Of a stretch of DNA of 64,000 bases, positions 45,957 to 54,930 are shown in pieces. A model generated the notes under the pieces. That model did no database searches and was not told where the DNA came from. It saw only the letters and a list, made by a program, of their open reading frames with translations. Position 1 is the stretch's first letter. Every line of letters begins with the position of its first letter. Made by a program: the position numbers and the translations under genes. Origin of the DNA: Streptomyces sp. NBC_00457 (GTDB lineage Bacteria > Actinomycetota > Actinomycetes > Streptomycetales > Streptomycetaceae); NCBI RefSeq assembly GCF_036014015.1, contig NZ_CP107905.1, forward strand, positions 6,572,001 to 6,636,000, read 5' to 3'.

Positions 45957-48205
45957 CAGCCCAGCTCCACCGTCAGGAAGCCGGTCCCGGCCGGCGCCCG
46001 CACCACCCGCTCGCCCGCGGCCAGCGCCCACGGCGCCGACGGGTCACTGCACGACGCCCGCAGCGTGTCCCCTTCGCGTACGACGGTGAAGGCCACCTCC
46101 CCGACCCGTACCGTCACCTGGGCGCCCCGCTCCAGCCCGTACGCCCGCAGCGTCACCCCGTCGGCGTGGTCGTAGTCGGGCCGGTCGGCCACCGCGCCGA
46201 CCGGGATCACCGCACCGGGCCTGACCAGCAGCGGCACGCTCATGAAGCCGTGCTTCTCGCGCACCCAGCGCGGGCCGGTGACCGTCTGCCCGCTGACGAA
46301 GTGGGTCCAGGTGCCCTCGGGACAGTAGTAGGTCACCTGTCCCTCGTCGTCGAAGACCGGCGCCACCAGCAGATCCGGCCCGAGCATGTACTGCCGCTCC
46401 AGATGCGCGCACCCGGGATCGTCCGGGAACTCCAGCACCATGGCCCGCATGACCGGCGTCCCCTCGGCCTGGGCGGTGCGGGCGGCCTCGTACAGATACG
46501 GCATCAGGCTGAGCTTCAGCCGGGTGAAGTGCCGCAGCACGTCCACCGACTCCTCGTCGAACAGCCACGGAACCCGGTAGGACGAGCTGCCGTGCAGCCG
46601 GCTGTGCGACGACAGCAGCCCGAACGCCAGCCACCGCTTGAACAGCGACGGCGTCGGCGTGCCCTCGAAGCCGCCGATGTCATGGCTCCAGAAGCCGAAG
46701 CCGGAGAGCCCGAGCGAGAGCCCGCCGCGCAGTGACTCGGCCATCGACTCGTACGTCGCCTCGCAGTCGCCGCCCCAGTGCACGGGGAACTTCTGGCTGC
46801 CCGCCGTCGCCGACCGGGCGAAGACGACCGCCTCCTCCTCGCCGCGGTGCTTGCGCAGGACGTCGAAGACCGTGCGGTTGTAGAGGTACGTGTAGTAGTT
46901 GTGCATCCGCTCCGGGTCGGAGCCGTCGGACCAGGCCACGTCCACCGGCACCCGCTCGCCGAAGTCCGTCTTGAAGCAGTCCACGCCCTGTGCGAGCAGT
47001 GCCTCCAGCTTGGCCGCGTACCAGTCGCGGGCGGCGGGGGAGGTGAAGTCGACCAGGGCCATGCCGGGCTGCCACAGGTCCCACTGCCACACGCTGCCGT
47101 CCGGCCGCTTCAGCAGATGCCCGAGCGCCTTGCCCTCCGCGAACAGCGGGGAGCGCTGGGCGATGTACGGGTTGATCCAGACGCTGACGCGCAGGCCCCG
47201 GGCGTGCAGCCGGGACAGCATGCCCTGCGGGTCCGGGAAGACCCGCGGATCCCACTGGAAGTCGCACCAGTTGAACTCGCGCATCCAGAAGCAGTCGAAG
47301 TGGAAGACGGAGAGCGGGAGTTCGCGCTCCCGCATGCCCTCGATGAACGACGTCACCGTCTCCTCGTCGTACGACGTGGTGAAGGACGTCGACAGCCACA
47401 GCCCGAACGACCAGGCGGGCGGGAGGGCCGGGCGGCCGGTGAGGGCCGTGTACTTGCGGAGGATGTCCTTGGGGGAGGGGCCGTAGATGACGTAGTACGT
47501 CAACTGCTGCGTCTCCGCGCTGAACTGGACCCTCGACACCGTCTCCGAGCCCACCTCGAAGGAGACCTTGCCCGGGTGGTCGACGAAGACGCCGTAGCCG
47601 GCGTCCGTCAGATAGAACGGGGCGTTCTTGTAGGCCTGTTCGGTGGCCGTGCCGCCGTCGGCGTTCCAGATGTCGACGACCTGGCCGTTCTTGACGAGCG
47701 GGCCGAAGCGTTCGCCGAGGCCGTAGACGGAGGTGCCGACCTTGAGGTTCAGCTGTTCCCGCAGGTAGTGCGAGCCTTCCCCGTCCCGCATGATGCCCAT
47801 GCCCTTGGGGCCGCTGGAGGTGAGGGTGCGGCCGTGGGCGAGGAAGTCGACGTGCCAGGGGCCGGTGCGGGCCACCCGGACCGACAGCGCGCCGGAGGTG
47901 AGGGTCGCGTTCTCCTCGTCGTACTCCGTGTGCGCGGCGGTCTCCTCCTTCGCGAGGTCGAATTGGGGGCCGCGCGGCTGCTCGCCCTCGAAGTGGGTGA
48001 AGGTGAGGCCGATGACGTCGGGCATCGGAGTGTGGGCGCTGATCGTCACGACCGGTCCCTTCAGCAGGTCGCCGCGGTGCCGGATGGGCTGGGTCGGCGC
48101 GTGGATCTCCAGTGCGCCGTCCGTCGCGGTGACGTCGAGCACCTCGACCGGGTGGGCCGCGGTGACACCTTCGCGGAGCAGCCAGTAGCCGTCGGTGAAC
48201 TTCAC
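45956..48205 (-). CDS. yicI: Alpha-xylosidase, GH31 (YicI type)
   Basis: 749 aa from GTG 48205. There is no signal peptide, so the enzyme is cytoplasmic and cleaves imported alpha-xylosides such as isoprimeverose. The nucleophile is Asp414 in FKTDFGERVP, and the acid/base is Asp480 in HWGGDCEATYESM, close to Asp416 and Asp482 known for E. coli YicI. The aglycone-site sequence FHFDCFWMREFNWCDFQWDP also fits alpha-xylosidase rather than alpha-glucosidase. It is 11 bp downstream of the second permease and overlaps lacI. Confidence 0.94.
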   Translation of the reverse strand: MKFTDGYWLLREGVTAAHPVEVLDVTATDGALEIHAPTQPIRHRGDLLKGPVVTISAHTPMPDVIGLTFTHFEGEQPRGPQFDLAKEETAAHTEYDEENATLTSGALSVRVARTGPWHVDFLAHGRTLTSSGPKGMGIMRDGEGSHYLREQLNLKVGTSVYGLGERFGPLVKNGQVVDIWNADGGTATEQAYKNAPFYLTDAGYGVFVDHPGKVSFEVGSETVSRVQFSAETQQLTYYVIYGPSPKDILRKYTALTGRPALPPAWSFGLWLSTSFTTSYDEETVTSFIEGMRERELPLSVFHFDCFWMREFNWCDFQWDPRVFPDPQGMLSRLHARGLRVSVWINPYIAQRSPLFAEGKALGHLLKRPDGSVWQWDLWQPGMALVDFTSPAARDWYAAKLEALLAQGVDCFKTDFGERVPVDVAWSDGSDPERMHNYYTYLYNRTVFDVLRKHRGEEEAVVFARSATAGSQKFPVHWGGDCEATYESMAESLRGGLSLGLSGFGFWSHDIGGFEGTPTPSLFKRWLAFGLLSSHSRLHGSSSYRVPWLFDEESVDVLRHFTRLKLSLMPYLYEAARTAQAEGTPVMRAMVLEFPDDPGCAHLERQYMLGPDLLVAPVFDDEGQVTYYCPEGTWTHFVSGQTVTGPRWVREKHGFMSVPLLVRPGAVIPVGAVADRPDYDHADGVTLRAYGLERGAQVTVRVGEVAFTVVREGDTLRASCSDPSAPWALAAGERVVRAPAGTGFLTVELG

Positions 48206-48216
48206 GTGGGGGTCCC

Positions 48217-49041
48217 TTACTTCACGGCTCCCACGGCGATGCCGCGGGTGAGCGTTCGCTGGAAGACGAGGAAGAAGACGAGAGCGGGGAGCACGCCGAG
48301 GAGGGCGGCCGCGTTGGTCATCGTGGCGTCCATCAGACGCTGGCCCTGGAGGACGCCGAGCGCCACCGACACCGTCTGGTTGTCGTTGGAGATCAGCATG
48401 ACCAGGGGGAGCAGGAACTCGTTCCAGGTCCAGATGAAGAAGAACACCAGCAGCACGCCGATGGTGGGACGGCTGACGGGGACGACGATCCGCCACAGGA
48501 TCTGCCACTTGTTCGCGCCGTCGATCCGGGCGGCCTCGATGATCTCCCGGGGGAACTGGCCGAGGACGGAGGAGAGCAGATACGTGCCGAACGCCGCCTG
48601 GATCACCGTGAACACGATGATCACGCTGAGCCGGGTGTCGTAGAGCCCCGCCTCCTTGCTCAGGTAGTAGATCGGGTAGACCAGCGCCTCCTGCGGCAGC
48701 ATGTTCGCGAGGACGAAGAACGCCAGCACCCAGGTGCGGCCCTTGATCCGGCCGATGCCGATCGCATAGGCGTTGAGGATCGACAGGATCACCGCGAACA
48801 CCGCCACCCCGCCGCTGATCAGCAGGGAGTTGACGAGCTTCTGGGTGTAGTCGACGCGTTCCCAGAAGTCCTTCAGGCCGTCCAGGTAGAGGCCGTCGGG
48901 GAGGCTCAGGGGGCCGTTCTGGGAGTACTCGGCGGGGGACTTGAACGCGTTGAGCGTGACGATGAGAAACGGCACGATCATGAAGAGGGCGGCGATGCAC
49001 AGGGCGATCAGCACCGGGTAGCGACGCAGGGCGCCGGTCAT
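48217..49041 (-). CDS. Carbohydrate ABC permease of the xyloside operon (MalG type)
   Basis: 274 aa from ATG 49041. It has six membrane segments and the EAA loop EAARIDGANKWQILWRIVVP. It overlaps the upstream permease by 4 bp. With the other permease and the lipoprotein it should import xylosides, using a shared ATPase because none is encoded here. Confidence 0.92.
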   Translation of the reverse strand: MTGALRRYPVLIALCIAALFMIVPFLIVTLNAFKSPAEYSQNGPLSLPDGLYLDGLKDFWERVDYTQKLVNSLLISGGVAVFAVILSILNAYAIGIGRIKGRTWVLAFFVLANMLPQEALVYPIYYLSKEAGLYDTRLSVIIVFTVIQAAFGTYLLSSVLGQFPREIIEAARIDGANKWQILWRIVVPVSRPTIGVLLVFFFIWTWNEFLLPLVMLISNDNQTVSVALGVLQGQRLMDATMTNAAALLGVLPALVFFLVFQRTLTRGIAVGAVK

Positions 49042-49988
49042 GATCCCTCCCTTTCCTCCGCGCGGGTCTGGAGCTTCAGGCCGATCAGCGACAGCAGCAG
49101 GATGATCACCGTCAGGACCGTGGAGATCGCGGCGCCATAGCCGACCTGCGTCTTCTCGAAGAACGTGGTGAAGGAGAAGTAGGACGGCACGTTGGTGGCG
49201 CCGCCCGGTCCGCCCTTCGTCAGGACGTACACCGCGCCGAAGACCTTGAGCGCGGCGATCGTGCACCACGTCAGGACGACGTATATCTCCGGGCGGATCT
49301 GCGGCAGCGTGATGTGCCAGAAGCGGCGCCACCAGCCGGCGCCGTCCAACTCGGCCGCCTCGTACAGCTGCGGATCGACGCGCTGGAGACCCGCCATGAA
49401 GATGACCAGCGGGAAGCCGAGCTGTACCCAGACCATCACGCCCATCACGCTGTAGAGCGCGATGTCCGGATCGCCGAGCCAGTCCTGCTGCCAGCTCGAC
49501 AGGCCGATCGCCTTGAGCAGTTCGTTGAGGGAGCCGCTGTCCGGGGCGAGGATCCAGCTCCAGACGATGCCAGCGACCGCGATCGGCAGCACCTGCGGGA
49601 GGTAGAAGCAGGCGCGCAGGACGGCGACCGTCTTCGAGCCGAAGTGCTTGCCGACGTAGTCGAACAGCGCGGCGGCCAGCACCAGTCCGACCGCCGTCGG
49701 TACGGCCGCCATGGCGACGACCATGAACAGGCTGTGCCGGAACGATGCCCAGAACTCGGAATCGTCCAGCAGCTCCCGGTAGTTGGCGAGCCCGGACCAC
49801 TCCGGTGAGCCCACGCCCTGCCAGTCGGTGAAGCTCACGCCCGTGTTCATCAGGAACGGGACGATGATCACGGCCAGGAAGGCGAGGACACCGGGCAGCA
49901 GGAAGAGGGCGTACGAGTCACGGGGGCGGCGCGGGTGACCGGCGTGGGTCTGTTTGCCGGTCACCCGCCGCTCGACGGTCACCGTCAT
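49038..49988 (-). CDS. Carbohydrate ABC permease of the xyloside operon (MalF type)
   Basis: 316 aa from ATG 49988. It has six membrane segments and the EAA loop EAAELDGAGWWRRFWHITLP. Normal length, unlike the 447-aa MalF-type permease at 21255. Overlaps of 4 bp on both sides (ATGA) indicate translational coupling with the binding protein and the second permease. Confidence 0.92.
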   Translation of the reverse strand: MTVTVERRVTGKQTHAGHPRRPRDSYALFLLPGVLAFLAVIIVPFLMNTGVSFTDWQGVGSPEWSGLANYRELLDDSEFWASFRHSLFMVVAMAAVPTAVGLVLAAALFDYVGKHFGSKTVAVLRACFYLPQVLPIAVAGIVWSWILAPDSGSLNELLKAIGLSSWQQDWLGDPDIALYSVMGVMVWVQLGFPLVIFMAGLQRVDPQLYEAAELDGAGWWRRFWHITLPQIRPEIYVVLTWCTIAALKVFGAVYVLTKGGPGGATNVPSYFSFTTFFEKTQVGYGAAISTVLTVIILLLSLIGLKLQTRAEEREGS

Positions 49989-51280
49989 TGCTGCGGCACG
50001 CCCTTGTCGTACGCCTCCTGGAGGGCGTCGAGATAGCCGTCCGGCTGCTCGCTGCCGGTGATCAGCTTCTGGGTCTCGGAGACGAGGACGTCGTAGAAGC
50101 CGGGGACCGGCCAGTCGGGGTAGAAGGCCAGGCCGTCGCGCTCGGAGAGAGTGTTGAAGTTGTCGATGAGCGTCTTGGACTTCGGGTCGGTGATGGCGCT
50201 CGCGTCGGCCGCGACCGGGACGCCGCCCTTGTTGCCGAGCAGGTTCTGGATCTTCTCCGACATGGTGATGTCGATGAAGTCGTAGGCGAGTTCCTTGTTC
50301 TTGGCGCCCTTGGGCACCACCCACAGATTGCCGCCGGAGCCGAGCGTGAGGTTGGACTCGGGCCACAGGAAGGTGCCCCAGTCGAACTTCGCCTCGTTCA
50401 CGAAACGGCCGTACCACCAGCTGCCGGAGAACAGGATCGGCGCCTTGCCCTGGATGAAGGAGACCCCGGTCTCCTCGGCCTTCACATTGCTGGACGTCTT
50501 GCCGATGTAGCCCTTCTTCACCCAGTCGGCGAAGGTGTCGGCGGCGTACGTCCAGGCAGGGTCGTGGAAGTCGGTCTTGCCCTTGTACAGCTCGTACGAG
50601 TCCACCCAGGCGCGGTCGGCCTTCGACAGGGCCAGCTGGTACAGGTACTGGTGGGCGATGTACTCGGCGCCGCCGTTGGCGAGCGGGGTGACCTTGTTCT
50701 TGACGAACGTGTCCATCGCGGCGGTCAGTTCGTCGAACGTCTTCGGCTCGGGGATCTTGTACTTCGCGAAGAGTTCCTTGTTGTAGAAGACCATCGTGTA
50801 CTCGGCGTAGTTGGGCACGCCGTACCACTTGCCGGAGCCCATCACGCCGTTCGCGTCGTACACGCTGGTGGTGCGGACGCTCGCGCTGAGCTTCTTGTCC
50901 CAGCCGCGCTTCGTGGCCTCCGCGGACAGGTCGGTGAGCAGACCCTGCTTGGACAGCAGGCCCGCCGTCGCGTTGCCCTTGTTGTACTCCATGACGTCGG
51001 GTGCGTCGGAGGAGTTGAGGACCATCGGGGCGGTCTTCTGGATCTGCTCGAAGCCCTTCTCCTCGAACTCCACCTTCACGCCCGGATGCTTGGCCTTGAA
51101 CTCCTTGATCGCCTCGTTCCAGGCCAGTCCCATCGCGCTGTTCGGGGCCTCGTAGTGCCACAGCTTGAGCGTCTTGCCGTCTCCTGAGGACCCGCTGTCT
51201 GAGTCTCCGCAGGAGGTCAGGAGCAGTGACCCGGCGAGTATCACCGCCGTCGCCACCACACGCCTTCGTGCCGTCAACAT
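49985..51280 (-). CDS. Substrate-binding lipoprotein of the xyloside operon
   Basis: 431 aa, ATG start. The lipobox is LLLTSCGDSD. It is a family 1 solute-binding protein (KTLKLWHYEAPNSAMGLAWNEAIKEFKAKHPG). First gene of the six-gene operon. The paired palindromes lie 53-91 bp upstream of its start. The ligand is inferred to be an alpha-xyloside or xyloglucan fragment, from the alpha-xylosidase gene in the same operon. Confidence 0.93.
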   Translation of the reverse strand: MLTARRRVVATAVILAGSLLLTSCGDSDSGSSGDGKTLKLWHYEAPNSAMGLAWNEAIKEFKAKHPGVKVEFEEKGFEQIQKTAPMVLNSSDAPDVMEYNKGNATAGLLSKQGLLTDLSAEATKRGWDKKLSASVRTTSVYDANGVMGSGKWYGVPNYAEYTMVFYNKELFAKYKIPEPKTFDELTAAMDTFVKNKVTPLANGGAEYIAHQYLYQLALSKADRAWVDSYELYKGKTDFHDPAWTYAADTFADWVKKGYIGKTSSNVKAEETGVSFIQGKAPILFSGSWWYGRFVNEAKFDWGTFLWPESNLTLGSGGNLWVVPKGAKNKELAYDFIDITMSEKIQNLLGNKGGVPVAADASAITDPKSKTLIDNFNTLSERDGLAFYPDWPVPGFYDVLVSETQKLITGSEQPDGYLDALQEAYDKGVPQQ

Positions 51281-51332
51281 CCCGTGCCTCCAGGGAAGTC
51301 GGAGCCGGATGGATCTAGATGGATCGCGTTCG

Positions 51333-51371
51333 TCGAATCGATTCGATGCTGGACGTCGAAGCGCTTCGACG
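51333..51371. promoter_or_regulatory. Two perfect palindromes, probable LacI operators
   Basis: TCGAATCGATTCGA (51333-51346) and CGTCGAAGCGCTTCGACG (51354-51371). Centres are 23 bp apart, about two helical turns, so both can be bound on one DNA face. Even-length palindromes with a central CG are typical of LacI-family operators. They lie just upstream of the first gene of the operon that encodes a LacI protein. Confidence 0.75.
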
Positions 51372-51400
51372 GGCGAAGGTATGTGGGGGCTGTGAGGGCG

Positions 51401-52636
51401 TCAATGGGCTGGACGCGAATTGGTTCGGCGGAGTGTTCCGGGAAGTGCTCTGGCGAGCGCGATCACCAGCGCCGCCGCCGCGGCGGCCACGGGTATCCAG
51501 AAGCCGGCCGTCGCCGACAGGTGTTCCGTCGTCCAGCCGCCCAGCGCGCTGCCGCACGCGATACCGCCGAGCAGCGCGGTCACCGCGAGCGTCATGCCCT
51601 CGTTGAGGCGGCCGTCCGGGGTGTGCCGCTGGATCAGGGTCATGTTGGTGACCATGGTCGGCGCCGTGGCCATACCGGCGACGAGCAGGGCGCCGGCCAG
51701 GACGAGGAGCGAGCCGGTGAGGGCCGCGGCGAGCAGGGGGAGGGCCATGAGGGCGGTCATGGCGGCTATGCAGTACAGGTAACGGCGTTCCGCCGGTCCG
51801 GTCGGCTTCGTCGCGCCGTACAGCAGGCCCGCCGCGCAGGAACCGGCCGCCTGGAGACCGAGGATCGCGCCCGCCGCCGACTTGTGGCCCTGTGCGTCCG
51901 CGAACGCGAGCGTCACGACCTCCATCGAGCCGAAGACCGCGCCCAGGGCGAGACATACGGCGAGGAGCGGGGGCATGCCGGGGGTGCGGAGGGGGGCCTT
52001 CGCCGGTTTCCGCCGTTGTATCGGCGGTTCGGTGGCGCGTTGGGCGGTGAACAGCAGCATGCCGGTGAGCAGGAGGACGGCGCCGGTCAGCGTGCCCGCC
52101 TCCGGGAAGAACGTGCCGCAGAGAAAGGCCGCGAGGACCGGGCCCAGCATGAAGCACAGCTCGTCCGCGGCCTGTTCGAAGGAGTTCGCGGTGTGCAGGG
52201 CGGCGGTGTCGTCTTTGAGCAGGTGGGCCCAGCGGGCGCGGGACATGCCGCCGAGGTTGGGGGTGGTGGCGGTCGCGGCATACGCGGCGAACAGGGTCCA
52301 GGCCGGGGCGTCGTAGTGGACGCACAGCAGCAGCGCGAGGCTGCCCAGCGCGGCGAGGGTGGTGGCGGGTACGGCGACCCGGGCCTGCCCGTGCCGGTCG
52401 ACGAGCCGGGCGATCCAGGGGGCGGTCACGGCGGTCGCCGCGAGGCCGGTGGCGGTGACGGCGCCGGCGAGGGCGTACGAGCCACGCGAACCGGCGATCA
52501 TCAGGATCGCGCTCACGCTGAACATGCCCATGGGGAGCCGGGCGACGAGATTCCCGATCGTGAAGGCTCGGGTGCCGGGGAGGGTGAAGAGGTGGCGGTA
52601 GGGGCTGGACATGGAACGGCGGTAGCGGCTGGGCAT
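51401..52636 (-). CDS. Major facilitator superfamily transporter
   Basis: 411 aa (ATG 52636; ATG 52612 gives a start without the basic extension). Twelve hydrophobic segments are visible, with an MFS-type loop (ARLVDRHGQARVAVP) after segment two. The family is the actinobacterial drug/solute exporter type; the substrate is unknown. It is divergent from a LysR gene, with 83 bp between, so LysR control is likely. Confidence 0.88.
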   Translation of the reverse strand: MPSRYRRSMSSPYRHLFTLPGTRAFTIGNLVARLPMGMFSVSAILMIAGSRGSYALAGAVTATGLAATAVTAPWIARLVDRHGQARVAVPATTLAALGSLALLLCVHYDAPAWTLFAAYAATATTPNLGGMSRARWAHLLKDDTAALHTANSFEQAADELCFMLGPVLAAFLCGTFFPEAGTLTGAVLLLTGMLLFTAQRATEPPIQRRKPAKAPLRTPGMPPLLAVCLALGAVFGSMEVVTLAFADAQGHKSAAGAILGLQAAGSCAAGLLYGATKPTGPAERRYLYCIAAMTALMALPLLAAALTGSLLVLAGALLVAGMATAPTMVTNMTLIQRHTPDGRLNEGMTLAVTALLGGIACGSALGGWTTEHLSATAGFWIPVAAAAAALVIALARALPGTLRRTNSRPAH

Positions 52637-52719
52637 GGAGCAACCGTCGCCCGTAAGCGATCAAGGGGTCCAACACCTTCTGCGGGCCGATTCACGCACC
52701 TGCGTTGTAAGTTCCCGTC

Positions 52720-53685
52720 ATGCCCGCTCACCTCGACCCCCGCTTGCTGCGTGCTTTCCTCACCGTCGCCGAGGAGCTGCACTTCACCCGCGCCGCGGCC
52801 CGGCTCTACGTCGCCCAGCAGGCGCTCAGTCGTGATGTACGTCGCCTGGAGCGGGAGTTGGGCGCCGAACTGTTCGTACGGACCACGCGCCAGGTGACGC
52901 TGACGGCCGACGGTGAGCGGCTGGTGCCGTACGCGCGTCGGGTGCTGGCGGCGCAGGAGGCGCTGCTGTCGGCGTTCGGGCAGGCCAGGCCGCTACTGGT
53001 GGACCTGAACTCGCCGGGTCTCGTCACCGGCCGCCGAGTGCTGCACCGGGCGCGGGAACTCGCCCCCGAGCAGGAGCTGATGGCCCGCTTCGAGAGCGGG
53101 CTGACCGGCGCGGCGGGGGAGTTGATCGCGGGCCGGCTGGACGCGTCGTTCGGGCGGTACGCGGGGCTGGACCCGGCGCTGCGGGCCCAGCTCGACCATC
53201 AGCCGGTGCGGTACGAGCCGATGGCGGTCGTTCTGCCCGAGGACCACCGGTTGGCCGGAAATGAGACAGTGCCACTCGAAGCGCTTGCGGGCGAGACCGT
53301 GTACGCGGGCGCCGGAAATCCACGGACACCGGAGTGGACCGATCTTGCCCGCCGGCTTTTCGAGGGGCGCGGCATCCAGGTCGCCGCGCCCGCTCCGCTT
53401 GCGGTGGGTGACGAGGAGTTCCAGCGGATCATGGCCAAGATGCGTAACCCGATCCTCGCCGTGGTGGATTTTCCGGCCATGCCTTCGACGGTAGTACGGC
53501 CCCTTGTGGACCCTGTTCCCCTCTCGCTCGTCAGTTTGGTGTGGCGAAAGGGGCTGGTGCACCCCGGATTCGACGCACTTCGACGGGCCGCGGCTCAGCT
53601 GGCCGGCGAGGAGGGGTGGCTGGTGAGACCCGTCGGGGGATGGATTCCAGCCATTGACGTGGACACAGTAAGTACGCATTTCTGA
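52720..53685 (+). CDS. LysR-family transcriptional regulator
   Basis: 321 aa. The N-terminal helix-turn-helix (RLLRAFLTVAEELHFTRAAARLYVAQQALSRDVRRLERELG) is canonical, followed by the effector-binding domain (LPEDHRLAGNETVPLEALAGE). A TAAGTT box ends 6 nt before ATG 52720 and there is no ribosome site, so the message is probably leaderless. It is divergent from the MFS gene, its likely target. The inducer is unknown. Confidence 0.92.
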   Translation: MPAHLDPRLLRAFLTVAEELHFTRAAARLYVAQQALSRDVRRLERELGAELFVRTTRQVTLTADGERLVPYARRVLAAQEALLSAFGQARPLLVDLNSPGLVTGRRVLHRARELAPEQELMARFESGLTGAAGELIAGRLDASFGRYAGLDPALRAQLDHQPVRYEPMAVVLPEDHRLAGNETVPLEALAGETVYAGAGNPRTPEWTDLARRLFEGRGIQVAAPAPLAVGDEEFQRIMAKMRNPILAVVDFPAMPSTVVRPLVDPVPLSLVSLVWRKGLVHPGFDALRRAAAQLAGEEGWLVRPVGGWIPAIDVDTVSTHF

Positions 53686-53835
53686 CACCTGCCGAACATG
53701 GATCCTCCTCGGTGCGCTACATTCATGCCCTGAGCACGGTGTGGTAAGGGGGGCGCTCGGAGCGGGTGGGGGCCCGGTTCGGTCGACTGGTGCTCGGAGT
53801 CGTGCGCGCCCAGAACGGTCCGTGGGGGGATGTGC

Positions 53836-54930
53836 GTGCGCGTGAAAAATTGGCGGGAAGACGCCCAACCGGAGTGGCCCGATGCGGCTTCCGGGACTCG
53901 GGAGTTGTCGGTGACCATGGGGGACGGACGGGGTTCTTCCGGTTCCTCGGGTACTTCGGGCCCCTCGGGTTCTACCGGTTTCTTCGGTGCCTCCGGTCCT
54001 TCGGGTTCCTCCGGCTCCTCAGTTTCCTCCGGTTCGTCCGGTCCTTCGACGTCATCCGCTGTCCCGGCCGACGAGACCGAGGTGCTTCCGCCCATCCGCA
54101 AGAGAGCGCTTCAGTCGCCCGCTTCCGGGACCGTGCCCCCGCGCGACCCGTGGGCCGAGTCCGGCGAGACGGACGGGCACACCCATGACCCGCACGAGGT
54201 GACGGTCCAGCTCGACGGCATAGGGCTGCAGCTCGACAACCTGCGGCTGCACGCGGCGAAGGGCGGACCGTCCGGCGCGGGCGGCTCCTCTTCCACGTCC
54301 CCCGCTTCGGACGGACCGGTGTTCGTCGACGAGTCGGGCCGCCGCAGCCGCAGGTACCGCCGGATCGGCATGGCCGTGGGCATCGCCTGCGCGGTCTACG
54401 CCGTGGTCATCCTGGCCACCCTGATGTCCGGCAACTCCGAAGCGCCCTGGCTCCCCGTACCGGGCCAGAAGGACGAGCAGCCGGCCGGCAAGGTCGACTC
54501 CCCGCCGCTCCCCGCCCAGTCGGCGCAACCCACCGGCACCGGTCTCCTCTCACCCGGCGTGACCGAGTCCCCGGGAGCCGACGTGACGCCTTCCATCGGC
54601 GCCTCCGCCACCGCGCCCGGCGCCTCCGCCGGCGTCGTGGACCCCGGCACGTCCACCGACCCCGAGCCCTCGGCGACCCGGACGGCCCCGAACCCGGGCA
54701 CCGGTCCGTCCGACGACCCCGCCGACCCGGAGCCGTCCGACGACCCGTCGGCCTCCGCATCGCCCGACCCGAGCCCGACCGGCGGCGGCGAGCCCTCCCC
54801 CTCGGCCAGTGCCTCCGCGACCGTCGACGCCCCCGGTGCGGTGGCCGACGGCGCGAGCGACCCGAACCCCGTCGCCCAGGAGCCGGGCGGCACCTCCGCT
54901 CCACCCTCGTCCCCGGAGAACATCACCTGA
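53836..54930 (+). CDS. matA: MatA-like membrane protein of the mat aggregation locus
   Basis: 364 aa from GTG 53836, which has GGGGGG 6 nt upstream; ATG 53830 has no spacing to that site. Residues 1 to about 60 are a Ser/Gly repeat (GSSGSSGTSGPSGSTG), then an acidic cytoplasmic stretch, one membrane helix (MAVGIACAVYAVVILATLM) and a Pro/Ser/Asp-rich outer tail. It overlaps matB by 1 bp. In S. lividans matA and matB are needed for hyphal aggregation and a poly-N-acetylglucosamine polymer; the assignment here rests on composition and on the matB neighbour. Confidence 0.7.
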   Translation: MRVKNWREDAQPEWPDAASGTRELSVTMGDGRGSSGSSGTSGPSGSTGFFGASGPSGSSGSSVSSGSSGPSTSSAVPADETEVLPPIRKRALQSPASGTVPPRDPWAESGETDGHTHDPHEVTVQLDGIGLQLDNLRLHAAKGGPSGAGGSSSTSPASDGPVFVDESGRRSRRYRRIGMAVGIACAVYAVVILATLMSGNSEAPWLPVPGQKDEQPAGKVDSPPLPAQSAQPTGTGLLSPGVTESPGADVTPSIGASATAPGASAGVVDPGTSTDPEPSATRTAPNPGTGPSDDPADPEPSDDPSASASPDPSPTGGGEPSPSASASATVDAPGAVADGASDPNPVAQEPGGTSAPPSSPENIT

